NCBI GenBank assembly: GCA_020072785.1
Contig: JAIQGG010000002.1
Location: forward strand, 186,001 to 250,000
Length of the DNA stretch: 64,000 nucleotides
Direction: 5' to 3'
Source of the DNA: Terriglobia bacterium
GTDB taxonomy: Bacteria; Acidobacteriota; Terriglobia; Acidiferrales; UBA7541
A program made the translations under genes and the position numbers. This document shows positions 42,072 through 49,776 of the stretch, one piece after another. Position 1 is the stretch's first letter. Each line of letters opens with the position of its first letter. The notes below the pieces were generated by a model that was given only the letters and a program-made list of their open reading frames with translations, was not told the DNA's origin and did no database searches.

Positions 42072-43238
42072 TTGAGCGCCCCCGAACAAGTGGCCATCCT
42101 CGGCGCGGTGCAGACCCGCTACGAGGCGCGCAAGACGCACCAGACCTACAACGAGCTGGTGCACGAAGTCGTGGACCAGCTCCTCACCGAGACCGGCGTG
42201 GCTCTCCAGGAGATGGAAAGCATCGTCAGCGCCTCCCAGGACCTTTTCGACGGCAGGACCATCTCCGGCATGGCCATCAACGAAGTCGTCGGCGGCTATC
42301 TCCATTCCGAAAGCAAGGTCGCCGGCGACGGCATCCAGGCGCTGCTCTACGGCGCGGCGCGCATCCTCGCCGGCGCCTACGACCTCACTCTCGTCGTCGC
42401 CCACTGCAAGGAATCCGAAGGCCAGTTCCACCAGATCACCAGCAGCATGTTTGATCCTTACGTGGAGCGCCCGCTGGGCCTCGACGAGCACATTGCCGCC
42501 GCGCTGCAGGCGCAGCGCTTCCTGGCCGTTTCCGGCGCCAGTGAAAACGACTTGGCGCAGGTTTCCCGCAAGAACCACCGCAACGCCATGAAAAATCCGC
42601 TGGCCCGCCGCAGCGGCGAATTTTCCGCCGGGCAAATTCTGAAATCACCCGTGGTCGTTTCGCCGCTCCGTGATCTTCTCGCCGGCCCCATCACTGACGG
42701 CGCCTGCGCCATCCTCCTCGGCAATCCCGCGCGCGCCAGAAAATCCAAGCGCCCGGTGAGCTGGATCGCCGGCATGGGCACCTCCACCGACGCCTACTGG
42801 ACCGACCGCGAGCTAGCCGAATCCGCCGCGCTGCAATGCGCCGCGCAGCGCGCCTTCGCCGCCGCCGGCCTCCGCAACCCGCAACAGGAGCTGCACGTCG
42901 CGGAACTCTCCGCGCGCTATGCCCACGAAGAGTTGCTCTATCTGGACGCGCTGCACTTCGCCAGCGGCCAGCGTGCCCACGCGCGTCTCGCCGCCGGCGA
43001 TTTCGATCTCGGCGGCAAGCTCCCCGTGAATCCGTCGGGTGGCGCGCTGACCGGCAACCCCACCTGCGTCGCGGGCCTCGCGCGCGTCGCCGAAGTCCAT
43101 CTCCAGCTCACCGGAGCCGCCGGCGCGCATCAGGTGCCGGGCGCCGGCGCGGGCCTGGCCCACGGCGCCAGTGGAATCTGCGGGCAGAGCCAGACGGTTG
43201 TTGTGTTGCGGCGCGAAGCGTCCGCACAGGCATGTTGA
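42072..43238 (+). CDS. Thiolase-fold protein without nucleophilic cysteine, copy 1
   Basis: 388 aa from TTG 42072 (GGGGA upstream, three bases after the previous stop; ATG 42054 is an in-frame alternative). SCP2-thiolase-like: VAILGAVQTRYEARK at the start, DGACAILLGNPARAR, ELHVAELSARYAHEEL and VNPSGGALTGNP. At the nucleophile position the segment reads SKVAGDGIQALL, with no cysteine. Such Cys-less thiolases, for example Ltp2 of steroid degraders, act as retro-aldolases with a DUF35 partner, and two DUF35 genes lie downstream. The stop codon lies within a palindromic repeat copy. Confidence 0.82.
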   Translation: MSAPEQVAILGAVQTRYEARKTHQTYNELVHEVVDQLLTETGVALQEMESIVSASQDLFDGRTISGMAINEVVGGYLHSESKVAGDGIQALLYGAARILAGAYDLTLVVAHCKESEGQFHQITSSMFDPYVERPLGLDEHIAAALQAQRFLAVSGASENDLAQVSRKNHRNAMKNPLARRSGEFSAGQILKSPVVVSPLRDLLAGPITDGACAILLGNPARARKSKRPVSWIAGMGTSTDAYWTDRELAESAALQCAAQRAFAAAGLRNPQQELHVAELSARYAHEELLYLDALHFASGQRAHARLAAGDFDLGGKLPVNPSGGALTGNPTCVAGLARVAEVHLQLTGAAGAHQVPGAGAGLAHGASGICGQSQTVVVLRREASAQAC

Positions 43239-43252
43239 CCGCTTCGCGGTCA
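43236..43252. repeat. Dispersed palindromic repeat at the end of a thiolase-like gene
   Basis: TGACCGCTTCGCGGTCA, the same element as at 7947 in the opposite orientation. Its first three bases are the TGA stop of the preceding gene. Confidence 0.8.
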
Positions 43253-43274
43253 CACATATCGAGGACATTCGACG

Positions 43275-44432
43275 ATGCCGCGTAAAGTCGCAATTGTAGC
43301 TACCGGGCAGACCAAACACGTGGCCAAGCGCACGGACGTCAATCTCCGCGAGCTCATCACCGAAGCCGTGACCCGCGCCCTCGACGACGCCGGCCTGCGC
43401 ATGCAGGATATCGACGCCGTCATGCTCGGCAATATGGAGCCTTTCGAAGGCTTCCTGCTCCCCGAACTCTGGAGCGTCGAAGGCTGGGGCGGCCTCGGCA
43501 AGCCGGCCATGAAGTTCAACACCGGCGGCACCGTCGGCGCCAGCACCGCCATCGCCGCCTATTACTTCGCTGCCTCCGGCCTGTACGACACCATCCTCGC
43601 CGTCGGCTTCGAAAAGCAGTCCGAAGGCCACACCCAGACCGCCATCACCACCGCCGGCGATCCCCTTTGGGAGCGCACCATGATGGCCGGCGCCATCGGC
43701 AACTTCGCCGTCATGGCTTCCACCTACGTGCACGAGAGCGGCGTCACCGAAGAGCACGCCGCGAAGATTGCCGTGAAGTCCCGCCGCAACGCCTGCAACA
43801 ACGAATACGCCCACCTGCAGATGCCCCACCTCACCGTCGAGGAAGTTCTCGCCTCGCCGTATCTCGCCTATCCCGTGCGCCGCCTCGATTTCTGCCCGCA
43901 GTCCGACGGGGCCTGCGCCCTGGTCCTCGCCGAAGAATCGAAAGCGAAAAAACTTGCGCGCCAGCCCGCCTGGATCAAGGCCGTGGCCACCGCCCACGAG
44001 CAGCAGTACATGGGCGACAGCCCCAAGCGCCTCGCCAACATGCGCAGCCAGCGCGCCGCTTCGCAGCGCGTCTACCAAGCCTGCGGCATCACCGATCCCG
44101 TCAAGGATCTCGACGTCGCCGAAATCTACGAGGTCGCCACCTACGCCGAGCTGGCCATGTATGAAAACCTCGGCTTCTGCCAGCCCGGCCAGGCCGGCAA
44201 GCTCATCGATCAGGGCGTCACCTCCATGGAAGGCGCGCTGCCGGTCAATCCCTCCGGCGGCGTCCTGGCCACCAACTGCATCGGCGCCACGGCGATGATC
44301 CGCGTCGCCGAGGCCGCCCTGCAGATCATGGGCCAGGCAGGGAAGAGGCAAATCCCCAACGCCAAACTCGCGCTGGCCACCGGCTATGGCGGAAACGCCT
44401 GGACCGACGCGCTCATTCTGGCGCGGGAGTAA
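43275..44432 (+). CDS. Thiolase-fold protein without nucleophilic cysteine, copy 2
   Basis: 385 aa. SCP2-thiolase-like: VAIVATGQTKHVAKRTDVN, DIDAVMLGNMEPFEGF, FCPQSDGACALVLAEES, EIYEVATYAELAMYENLGFC and LPVNPSGGVLATNCIGATAM. Where active thiolases have a nucleophilic cysteine (NNNCATGSS-like), this one has FNTGGTVGASTAI, with glycine aligned. The usual HDxFT histidine motif is also changed to IYEVATY. It therefore cannot work as a classical thiolase and is more likely a retro-aldolase or a structural subunit paired with copy 1 and the DUF35 proteins. Confidence 0.84.
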   Translation: MPRKVAIVATGQTKHVAKRTDVNLRELITEAVTRALDDAGLRMQDIDAVMLGNMEPFEGFLLPELWSVEGWGGLGKPAMKFNTGGTVGASTAIAAYYFAASGLYDTILAVGFEKQSEGHTQTAITTAGDPLWERTMMAGAIGNFAVMASTYVHESGVTEEHAAKIAVKSRRNACNNEYAHLQMPHLTVEEVLASPYLAYPVRRLDFCPQSDGACALVLAEESKAKKLARQPAWIKAVATAHEQQYMGDSPKRLANMRSQRAASQRVYQACGITDPVKDLDVAEIYEVATYAELAMYENLGFCQPGQAGKLIDQGVTSMEGALPVNPSGGVLATNCIGATAMIRVAEAALQIMGQAGKRQIPNAKLALATGYGGNAWTDALILARE

Positions 44433-44444
44433 CGAGGAACCGTC

Positions 44445-44933
44445 GTGGCAGAAAAGACCGGCAAGCCGGAAAAGAAAAAAGACGACGGGCTGAAAGTGCC
44501 CTGGCTCCTCAGCGTCGAATACGAATATGCCGCCGGGTATTTTGCCACCCGGTTCTTCCGGGAGCTCCGCGACACCGGGCGCATCTGGGGCATTCGCTGC
44601 CCCTCCTGCGAGCGCGTCTATATTCCCCCGCGCCCCATCTGCGGCATCTGCGCCACGAAGACTGGCGAGTGGGTCGAGGTCAGCGACGAAGGCGTGATCG
44701 TCGGCTGCACCGTGGTCAATGTCCCCTTCATCGACCCCATGACCGGCGAGCAGCGCCCCGTCCCTTACGGCTTCGCCATCATCCGTCTCGACGGCGCTTC
44801 CACCGCCCTCTACCACTTTCTCGAAGAGACCGACCCCAGGAAACTCGGCGTCGGCAAGCGCGTCAAGGCCGTCTTCCGCCCCGATCGCCAGGGCACGATG
44901 CTGGACATCAAGCATTTCCGGTTGCTGGAGTAA
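44445..44933 (+). CDS. DUF35 OB-fold/zinc-ribbon protein, partner of thiolase-like proteins
   Basis: 162 aa from GTG 44445. A rubredoxin-like zinc ribbon with CPSC and CGIC (IRCPSCERVYIPPRPICGIC) is followed by an OB-fold (GVIVGCTVVNVPFIDP, PVPYGFAIIRLDGAST, VGKRVKAVFRPDRQ). ChsH2-type DUF35 domains bind acyl-CoA for the Ltp2 aldolase, and archaeal DUF35 proteins bridge thiolase and HMG-CoA synthase. Position directly behind two Cys-less thiolase-like genes supports that partnership. Confidence 0.86.
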   Translation: MAEKTGKPEKKKDDGLKVPWLLSVEYEYAAGYFATRFFRELRDTGRIWGIRCPSCERVYIPPRPICGICATKTGEWVEVSDEGVIVGCTVVNVPFIDPMTGEQRPVPYGFAIIRLDGASTALYHFLEETDPRKLGVGKRVKAVFRPDRQGTMLDIKHFRLLE

Positions 44934-44941
44934 ACGGCCCC

Positions 44942-45388
44942 ATGAGCGAATCGCACTGGATCGTCAAACAGAAGATCGAAATCCCCTTCCAGTACACCCC
45001 GGGGCCGGCCCTGCTGCGCTTTCTCGAAGGCCTGCGCGACGCCAAACTCCTCGCCTCCGGCGTCCCGGGCCAGGCCCGCAAGACCATCCCCCCGCTCTCC
45101 TTTTGCGGGCGCACCTGGAAACCTGCCGGCGAATGGACCGAACTGCCCGGCACCGGGGTCCTGGAGTCATTCGCCGTCGTGCCTCGCGCCCTGGCCGAAC
45201 TGCCCCAAGCCGGTGCGCGCGTGGTCTTCGGCCTCGTCAAGCTCGACGGCGCGGAAACCCGCCTCGTGCATCTCGTTCGTGCAGAGCAGGATACGGATCT
45301 GCGCGTGGGCGCGCGTGTGAAAGTCCTGTGGAACCCGGCGCGCTCCGCCGGGATCCGCGACATTGCCGGTTTTGCCGTGGTGGCCTAG
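44942..45388 (+). CDS. DUF35-like OB-fold protein with degenerate zinc ribbon
   Basis: 148 aa from ATG 44942. It follows the preceding DUF35 protein at eight bases and has the same layout: an N-terminal helix (GPALLRFLEGLRDAKLL), a ribbon region, then an OB-fold (GTGVLESFAVVPRALAEL, ARVVFGLVKLDGAETRL, VGARVKVLWNPARS). In the ribbon only one cysteine is left (PPLSFCGRTWKPAGEW), so zinc binding is lost. The pair of DUF35 genes matches the pair of thiolase-like genes, which suggests a hetero-complex with one active and one structural half. Confidence 0.75.
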   Translation: MSESHWIVKQKIEIPFQYTPGPALLRFLEGLRDAKLLASGVPGQARKTIPPLSFCGRTWKPAGEWTELPGTGVLESFAVVPRALAELPQAGARVVFGLVKLDGAETRLVHLVRAEQDTDLRVGARVKVLWNPARSAGIRDIAGFAVVA

Positions 45389-45413
45389 GCCCCCCGTCCC
45401 GGCAAAGAGAAAA

Positions 45414-45467
45414 TTGACGCCGCCGGGCGAGTTTGTTAGACTGCCCTTCACCAAACGGTTGTTTGAA
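45414..45467 (+). promoter_or_regulatory. Promoter plus operator site D for the acyl-CoA dehydrogenase operon
   Basis: TTGACG (45414-45419), a 17-bp spacer, TAGACT (45437-45442), then seven bases to ACCAAACGGTTGTTTGAA (45450-45467). The left half-site matches site B exactly over seven bases. Confidence 0.78.
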
Positions 45468-45477
45468 TCGGTGCACC

Positions 45478-46632
45478 GTGGACTTTTCTTTTAGCGATGA
45501 ACAGCAGCAGATCCGCAAGGCCGTGCGCGACTTTGCCCAGAAGGAAATCGCGCCCCATGTGGCCGACTACGACGCCGAGGGGCGTTTCCCCAAAGCCATT
45601 ATCCAGAAGGCCGCCGAACTCGGCTGGATGGGCGGCATCGTGCCCCCGGAATACGGCGGCGCGGGCATCGACTTCACCACCCAGACCATCATCCTCGAAG
45701 AGATCTCCCGCTTCTGCCACTGCGTCGGCTGCGCCCTCTCCTTTCCCAGCGGTTTGGCCGGCTCGGCCATCCTGCGTTTCGGCACCGAGGAGCAGAAGCA
45801 GAAATATCTGAAGCCCCTGGCCGAGGGCAAAGTTTTCGCCGCCACCGGCGTCACCGAGCCGCACTCCGGCACGGACGTCGCGGCCATGGAAACCACCTGC
45901 CGCCGCGACGGCGATCACTACATCCTCAACGGCGCCAAGGCCTGGATCAGTTTTCTCGACGTCGCCGAATGGGTGCTCACTTTCGCCACCCTCGACCGCG
46001 AAAATCCCCGCAAGGGCATCTGCGCCTTTCTCATCGACCGCAACACCCCGGGCATGACCTTCAAGCCCTACAAGCACAAGCTCGGCTTCAAGCCCCTCAC
46101 CACCGGCGACGTCATCCTCGAGGACTGCCGCGTCCCGGCCAGAAATCTCGTCGGCGAAGAGCGCCAGGGCATGCACGTGGCCATGTGCGCCGTGGAAAAC
46201 GGCCGCCTGGGCGTGGCCGCGCGCGCTTTGGGTCTCGCGCAAGCCTGCCTCGACGAATCGGTGAAGTACGCCAAAGAGCGCATCGTCTTCGGCGAGCCCA
46301 TCGGGAAATTCCAGTTGGTGCAGTCCATGATCACGGACATGGTCACCGCCATCGAAAGCGCGCGCCTGCTCACCTACCGCCTGGCCTGGGTCAAGGACCA
46401 CGGCGCCAAGCAGGCCCGCAAGGATGCCAGCATCGCCAAGATGGCCGCCTCGGACGCCGCCATGATGGCCGCGACGCACGCCGTGCAGATTCACGGCGCC
46501 TATGGCTGCTCCGGCGAATATCCCGTCAGCCGCTATTTCCGCGACGCCAAGGTTTTTCAGATCGTCGAAGGGCAGAACCAGTTGCACAAGGCTTTGATCG
46601 CGGAGTACACGCTCGGCCTCCGCCGCGAGTAG
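45478..46632 (+). CDS. Acyl-CoA dehydrogenase, copy 1
   Basis: 384 aa from GTG 45478 (MDFSFSDEQQQIRKAVRDF, the usual start). Landmarks are ATGVTEPHSGTDVAAMETTC, AKAWISFLD and ENGRLGVAARALGLAQACLD, with the catalytic glutamate at 364 in QIVEGQNQLHK. It oxidises an acyl-CoA to the 2-enoyl-CoA with FAD and passes electrons to ETF, encoded by etfBA in the same presumed regulon. A TTG at 45433 would lie within the promoter and is rejected. Confidence 0.92.
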   Translation: MDFSFSDEQQQIRKAVRDFAQKEIAPHVADYDAEGRFPKAIIQKAAELGWMGGIVPPEYGGAGIDFTTQTIILEEISRFCHCVGCALSFPSGLAGSAILRFGTEEQKQKYLKPLAEGKVFAATGVTEPHSGTDVAAMETTCRRDGDHYILNGAKAWISFLDVAEWVLTFATLDRENPRKGICAFLIDRNTPGMTFKPYKHKLGFKPLTTGDVILEDCRVPARNLVGEERQGMHVAMCAVENGRLGVAARALGLAQACLDESVKYAKERIVFGEPIGKFQLVQSMITDMVTAIESARLLTYRLAWVKDHGAKQARKDASIAKMAASDAAMMAATHAVQIHGAYGCSGEYPVSRYFRDAKVFQIVEGQNQLHKALIAEYTLGLRRE

Positions 46633-46660
46633 CGCGCGAGCCGCAGGAGAATACCGCCGT

Positions 46661-48052
46661 ATGGCGAAATACGACGTAGTCGTTCTGGGCGCAGGCGCTG
46701 CCGGGCTCGCGGCGGGCGCGCTGCTCGCCCGGCAGGGCAAGAAGGTCCTGGTCCTCGACCGCGACAAGCATCTCGGCGGCCGCGGCATGGCCGTGCCCTT
46801 CGAAGGCTACCGCCTCAATCTCGGCGGCCACCTCCTCGAGGACGACGGCTTCGGCATCACTAGGATCATCGACTACGTCGGCGGCAAGCTGGAACACGGA
46901 CTCACCAGCCAGGGCATGCCCATCTGGCACGAAGGCGGCTGGAAAGCCATCCAGCAGCTCTATTCCACCGACAAGAACGAGCTGAAAAAAGTCATCAAGA
47001 TCCTCTGCGACACCGAGTGGAGCGAGTTCGACAAGTTTGACCATCTCCCCCTGCGCACCTGGCTGCAGCAGCACACCAGCAGCGAAGGAGTCATCGCCCT
47101 CTTCGAATACGTGGCCATGGCCGAATGCCTCACCGAAAACTGGTGGGACCACTCCGCCAGCGACAATCTCTACGTCCGCAAGATGCACTACCTGCACAAG
47201 CGCATGGCCGGCTACTCCTGCTGGCCCGTGGGCGGCTGGCACGGCATGTTCAATCAGCTGGCCGACGGCCTCAAGCGCCACGGCGGCGAGTTGCTGATGG
47301 AAACCACCGCGCAGCGCGTGATTATCGAAAAGGGCCGCGTCAAGGGCGTGATGATCGAGCGCGGCGCACCAGCCATGATGACCGAAGCCTTCAACTGGGA
47401 AACCATCGAGTGCGACGCCGTCATCTCCACCCTTCCGGTGTGGAACGTCCTCAGCGTTGTCCGCCAGAAGGACCTGCCCGACTGGTACGTCACCCAGATC
47501 CACACCCTCGCCCAGGACGCCTACAAAGTCTGCTGGGTCGGCATGTACGTCGCCTGCCGCGAGCCCATCTTCACCGGCATCCATCCCACCGAGCTGGCTC
47601 TGTGGTTCGATGCCCCGCACAGCCGCCTGCCCGGCTGGGCCTTTCTCGCCACCGGCTACGACCCCTCGGTCGCCCCGGAAGGCACGCACCTCTACAACTG
47701 CGGCTTCGCCTTCCAGGGCACCCGTTCCCAGGAATGGTACGAGCAGAAATTCAGCGATATCGAGAAGGACCTCGCAACCTTCTACCCCAAGCTTTTTACC
47801 GGGAAGAACATCATCTGGAAGCGCCGCCATCTCGTCGCCAATCCGGCCTTCGGCGTCTTCCAGAAGCCCGGCCTGGTCGGCGTCTTCCGCCCCGATTACA
47901 CCGCTCCCGGCGTGGAAGGCCTGTACTTCGCCTCGGAAACTTTCCGCTCGCGCGGCATCGGCGTGGACCGCGCGGCGCGCGCCGGGCTGACCTGCGTCGA
48001 AAAATATCTCGGCCAGCGCATTCCCGAATTTAAGGACTCGTGGCACGACTGA
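46661..48052 (+). CDS. FAD-dependent oxidoreductase (phytoene desaturase/amine oxidase-like)
   Basis: 463 aa. The dinucleotide-binding motif VVVLGAGAAGLAAGALLARQ is followed by the glutamate/aspartate strand LVLDRDKHLGGRG, with HLLEDDGFGITR. The C-terminal FAD motif GLYFASETFRSRGIGVDRAARAG corresponds to the GxxxxxxxxGxG end of the desaturase/amine-oxidase group. Characterised relatives desaturate or oxidise carotenoids, amines and ketosteroids. In this operon a dehydrogenase acting on a hydrophobic ring or chain is likely, but the substrate is not recognisable. Confidence 0.83.
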   Translation: MAKYDVVVLGAGAAGLAAGALLARQGKKVLVLDRDKHLGGRGMAVPFEGYRLNLGGHLLEDDGFGITRIIDYVGGKLEHGLTSQGMPIWHEGGWKAIQQLYSTDKNELKKVIKILCDTEWSEFDKFDHLPLRTWLQQHTSSEGVIALFEYVAMAECLTENWWDHSASDNLYVRKMHYLHKRMAGYSCWPVGGWHGMFNQLADGLKRHGGELLMETTAQRVIIEKGRVKGVMIERGAPAMMTEAFNWETIECDAVISTLPVWNVLSVVRQKDLPDWYVTQIHTLAQDAYKVCWVGMYVACREPIFTGIHPTELALWFDAPHSRLPGWAFLATGYDPSVAPEGTHLYNCGFAFQGTRSQEWYEQKFSDIEKDLATFYPKLFTGKNIIWKRRHLVANPAFGVFQKPGLVGVFRPDYTAPGVEGLYFASETFRSRGIGVDRAARAGLTCVEKYLGQRIPEFKDSWHD

Positions 48053-48951
48053 TGCTCCCCGAACGCAAAAGCCTGGTGCTTGACGAACACGCCGCCGCGG
48101 CCCTGTTCCGCGACGGCATGACCATCGCCATCGGCGGCTTCATCAATTCCAGCCACCCCATGGCGCTTGTCCGCCACATCATCCGCCGCGGCATCAAGAA
48201 CCTCACCGTGGTCGGCGCGGCCTCCGGCGGCCTGGATCTCGACCTGCTCATCGCCGCCGGCTGCGTCAAGAAGCTCGTCACCACCTACATGGGCGGCGAG
48301 CATTACTGCCCGGTCGCGCCATTCTTCCGCATCGCCGCGCAGCGCGGCGAGCTGGACATTTTCGAATGCGACGAAGGCATGTTCTACTGCGCCCTGCGCG
48401 CCGCCGCCCAGCGTTTGCCCTCCAACCCCTGGAAGGCCGGCATCGGCACCTCCTTCCCGGAGATCAACCCCGAGATCAAGGTTTATAACGACCCGGTCAG
48501 CGGCGAGCCCATGCTGGCCATCCCGGCCATCAAGCCCGACCTGGCCATTATCTACGCCGCGCACTCCGACGCCTTCGGCAATGTCCAGCATATCGGCACC
48601 GGCTTCGGCGACCGCGCCATGTGGCGCGCAGCGGAGAAGACCATCGCCCAGGTCGAGCGCATCATTCCCAACGAGGAAGTGCGCAAGAATCCCCTGGCCA
48701 CCTCCCTCGTCGGCGTGGACGGCGTGGTGCGCGCTCCCTACGGCTCGCATCCCTTCGCCGCTCCCGGTTACTACATCGAGGACGGGGAACACATCCGCGA
48801 GTACGTGGATGCCGGCAACGCCTTCGCCAAGAAGGGCGATCGCGGGCCCATCAACGCCTATCTGGAGAAATACATCCTCAAACCCAAGACGCACGAGGAG
48901 TATCTGGAAACGATCGGCATCCGGCGGCTGATTTCGCTGCACGAGTACTGA
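48040..48951 (+). CDS. IpdA-like CoA-transferase family subunit A, set 2
   Basis: 303 aa from GTG 48040 (AAGGA upstream); ATG 48052, which overlaps the previous stop, is the alternative start. Landmarks of the glutaconate-CoA-transferase/IpdA alpha fold are LFRDGMTIAIGGFINSSHPM, LDLLIAAGCVKKLVT, DLAIIYAAHSDAFGNVQHIG and THEEYLETIGIRRL. It is related to set 1 (15891) but not adjacent, so the duplicates probably serve different intermediates. Its beta subunit follows 14 bp later. Confidence 0.85.
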   Translation: MARLMLPERKSLVLDEHAAAALFRDGMTIAIGGFINSSHPMALVRHIIRRGIKNLTVVGAASGGLDLDLLIAAGCVKKLVTTYMGGEHYCPVAPFFRIAAQRGELDIFECDEGMFYCALRAAAQRLPSNPWKAGIGTSFPEINPEIKVYNDPVSGEPMLAIPAIKPDLAIIYAAHSDAFGNVQHIGTGFGDRAMWRAAEKTIAQVERIIPNEEVRKNPLATSLVGVDGVVRAPYGSHPFAAPGYYIEDGEHIREYVDAGNAFAKKGDRGPINAYLEKYILKPKTHEEYLETIGIRRLISLHEY

Positions 48952-48965
48952 GAAGGGAAGCGGCC

Positions 48966-49769
48966 TTGGCAGGAAACACCACACTGGCGAAGGACTTCAC
49001 CATCAAGGAGCTGCTGGCGACGTTTGTCTCCCGCCAGGTGCGCGACGGCGAGCGCGTCGCCGTCGGCGCCGGCTTGCACGTTCCCCGCGCCGGCATTCTG
49101 CTCGCCCATCTCACGCGCTGCCCCAACGTCCGCCTCTACGTGGTCATGACCTTCACCAGTCTGCTCAAAGAGCCGCGCATGGAGCCCTTCTACACCGTCT
49201 ACGACTACCGCCCCGCGAAGTGGGCCGAGGGCTTCATCCTCCACGACGATTTCCAGGAAGATCCGCGCCTCGTCTCCGACACCTTCGTCGTCGGCGGATT
49301 GCAAATCGACAAGTTCGGCAACTCCAACCTCATCGGCGTCGGCAAGGACTACAAGCACCTCGATTTCCGCGGCCCCGGCGCCGTGGGCACCCTCTCCATG
49401 GCCCACTATGTCGACCGCTACTACCTCTTCGTGCAGTCCCACGACAAGCGCATCTTCGTCGACAAGTGCGATTTCATTTCCACCGTGGGCTGGGGCCAGG
49501 GCGGCGCCGACGGCCGCTCCAAGCTGGGCATCCCGGGCAGCGGCCCCGTCTACTGCATCACTCCGCTGTGCATCATGGATTTCGACGAAACGACCAAGCG
49601 CATGCGCCTGAAGAGCGTGCACCCCGGCGTTTCCGTGCAGCAGGTCGTCGACAACACCGGTTTCGAGCTGCTCCTTCCCAAAGACGTGCCCGTGACCGAA
49701 GGGCCGGCCGAAGAAGAGCTGCGCACGCTGCGCGAGCGCATCGACATTGAAGGCATGCTGAGGAAGTAA
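48966..49769 (+). CDS. IpdB-like CoA-transferase family subunit B, set 2
   Basis: 267 aa from TTG 48966, with AGAAGGGAAG five bases upstream. It starts LAKDFTIKELLATFVSRQVRDGE and carries VVGGLQIDKFGNSNLIGVG, FRGPGAVGTLSMAHYVDRYY, STVGWGQGGADGRSKLGIPG, CIMDFDETTKRMRLKSVHPG and FELLLPKDVPV, as expected for the IpdB/GctB subunit. Both transferase and ring-opening hydrolase activities occur in the family. Rare TTG starts recur in this island (11852, 49777), so this choice is not exceptional. Confidence 0.84.
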   Translation: MAGNTTLAKDFTIKELLATFVSRQVRDGERVAVGAGLHVPRAGILLAHLTRCPNVRLYVVMTFTSLLKEPRMEPFYTVYDYRPAKWAEGFILHDDFQEDPRLVSDTFVVGGLQIDKFGNSNLIGVGKDYKHLDFRGPGAVGTLSMAHYVDRYYLFVQSHDKRIFVDKCDFISTVGWGQGGADGRSKLGIPGSGPVYCITPLCIMDFDETTKRMRLKSVHPGVSVQQVVDNTGFELLLPKDVPVTEGPAEEELRTLRERIDIEGMLRK

Positions 49770-49776
49770 GGAAAAA

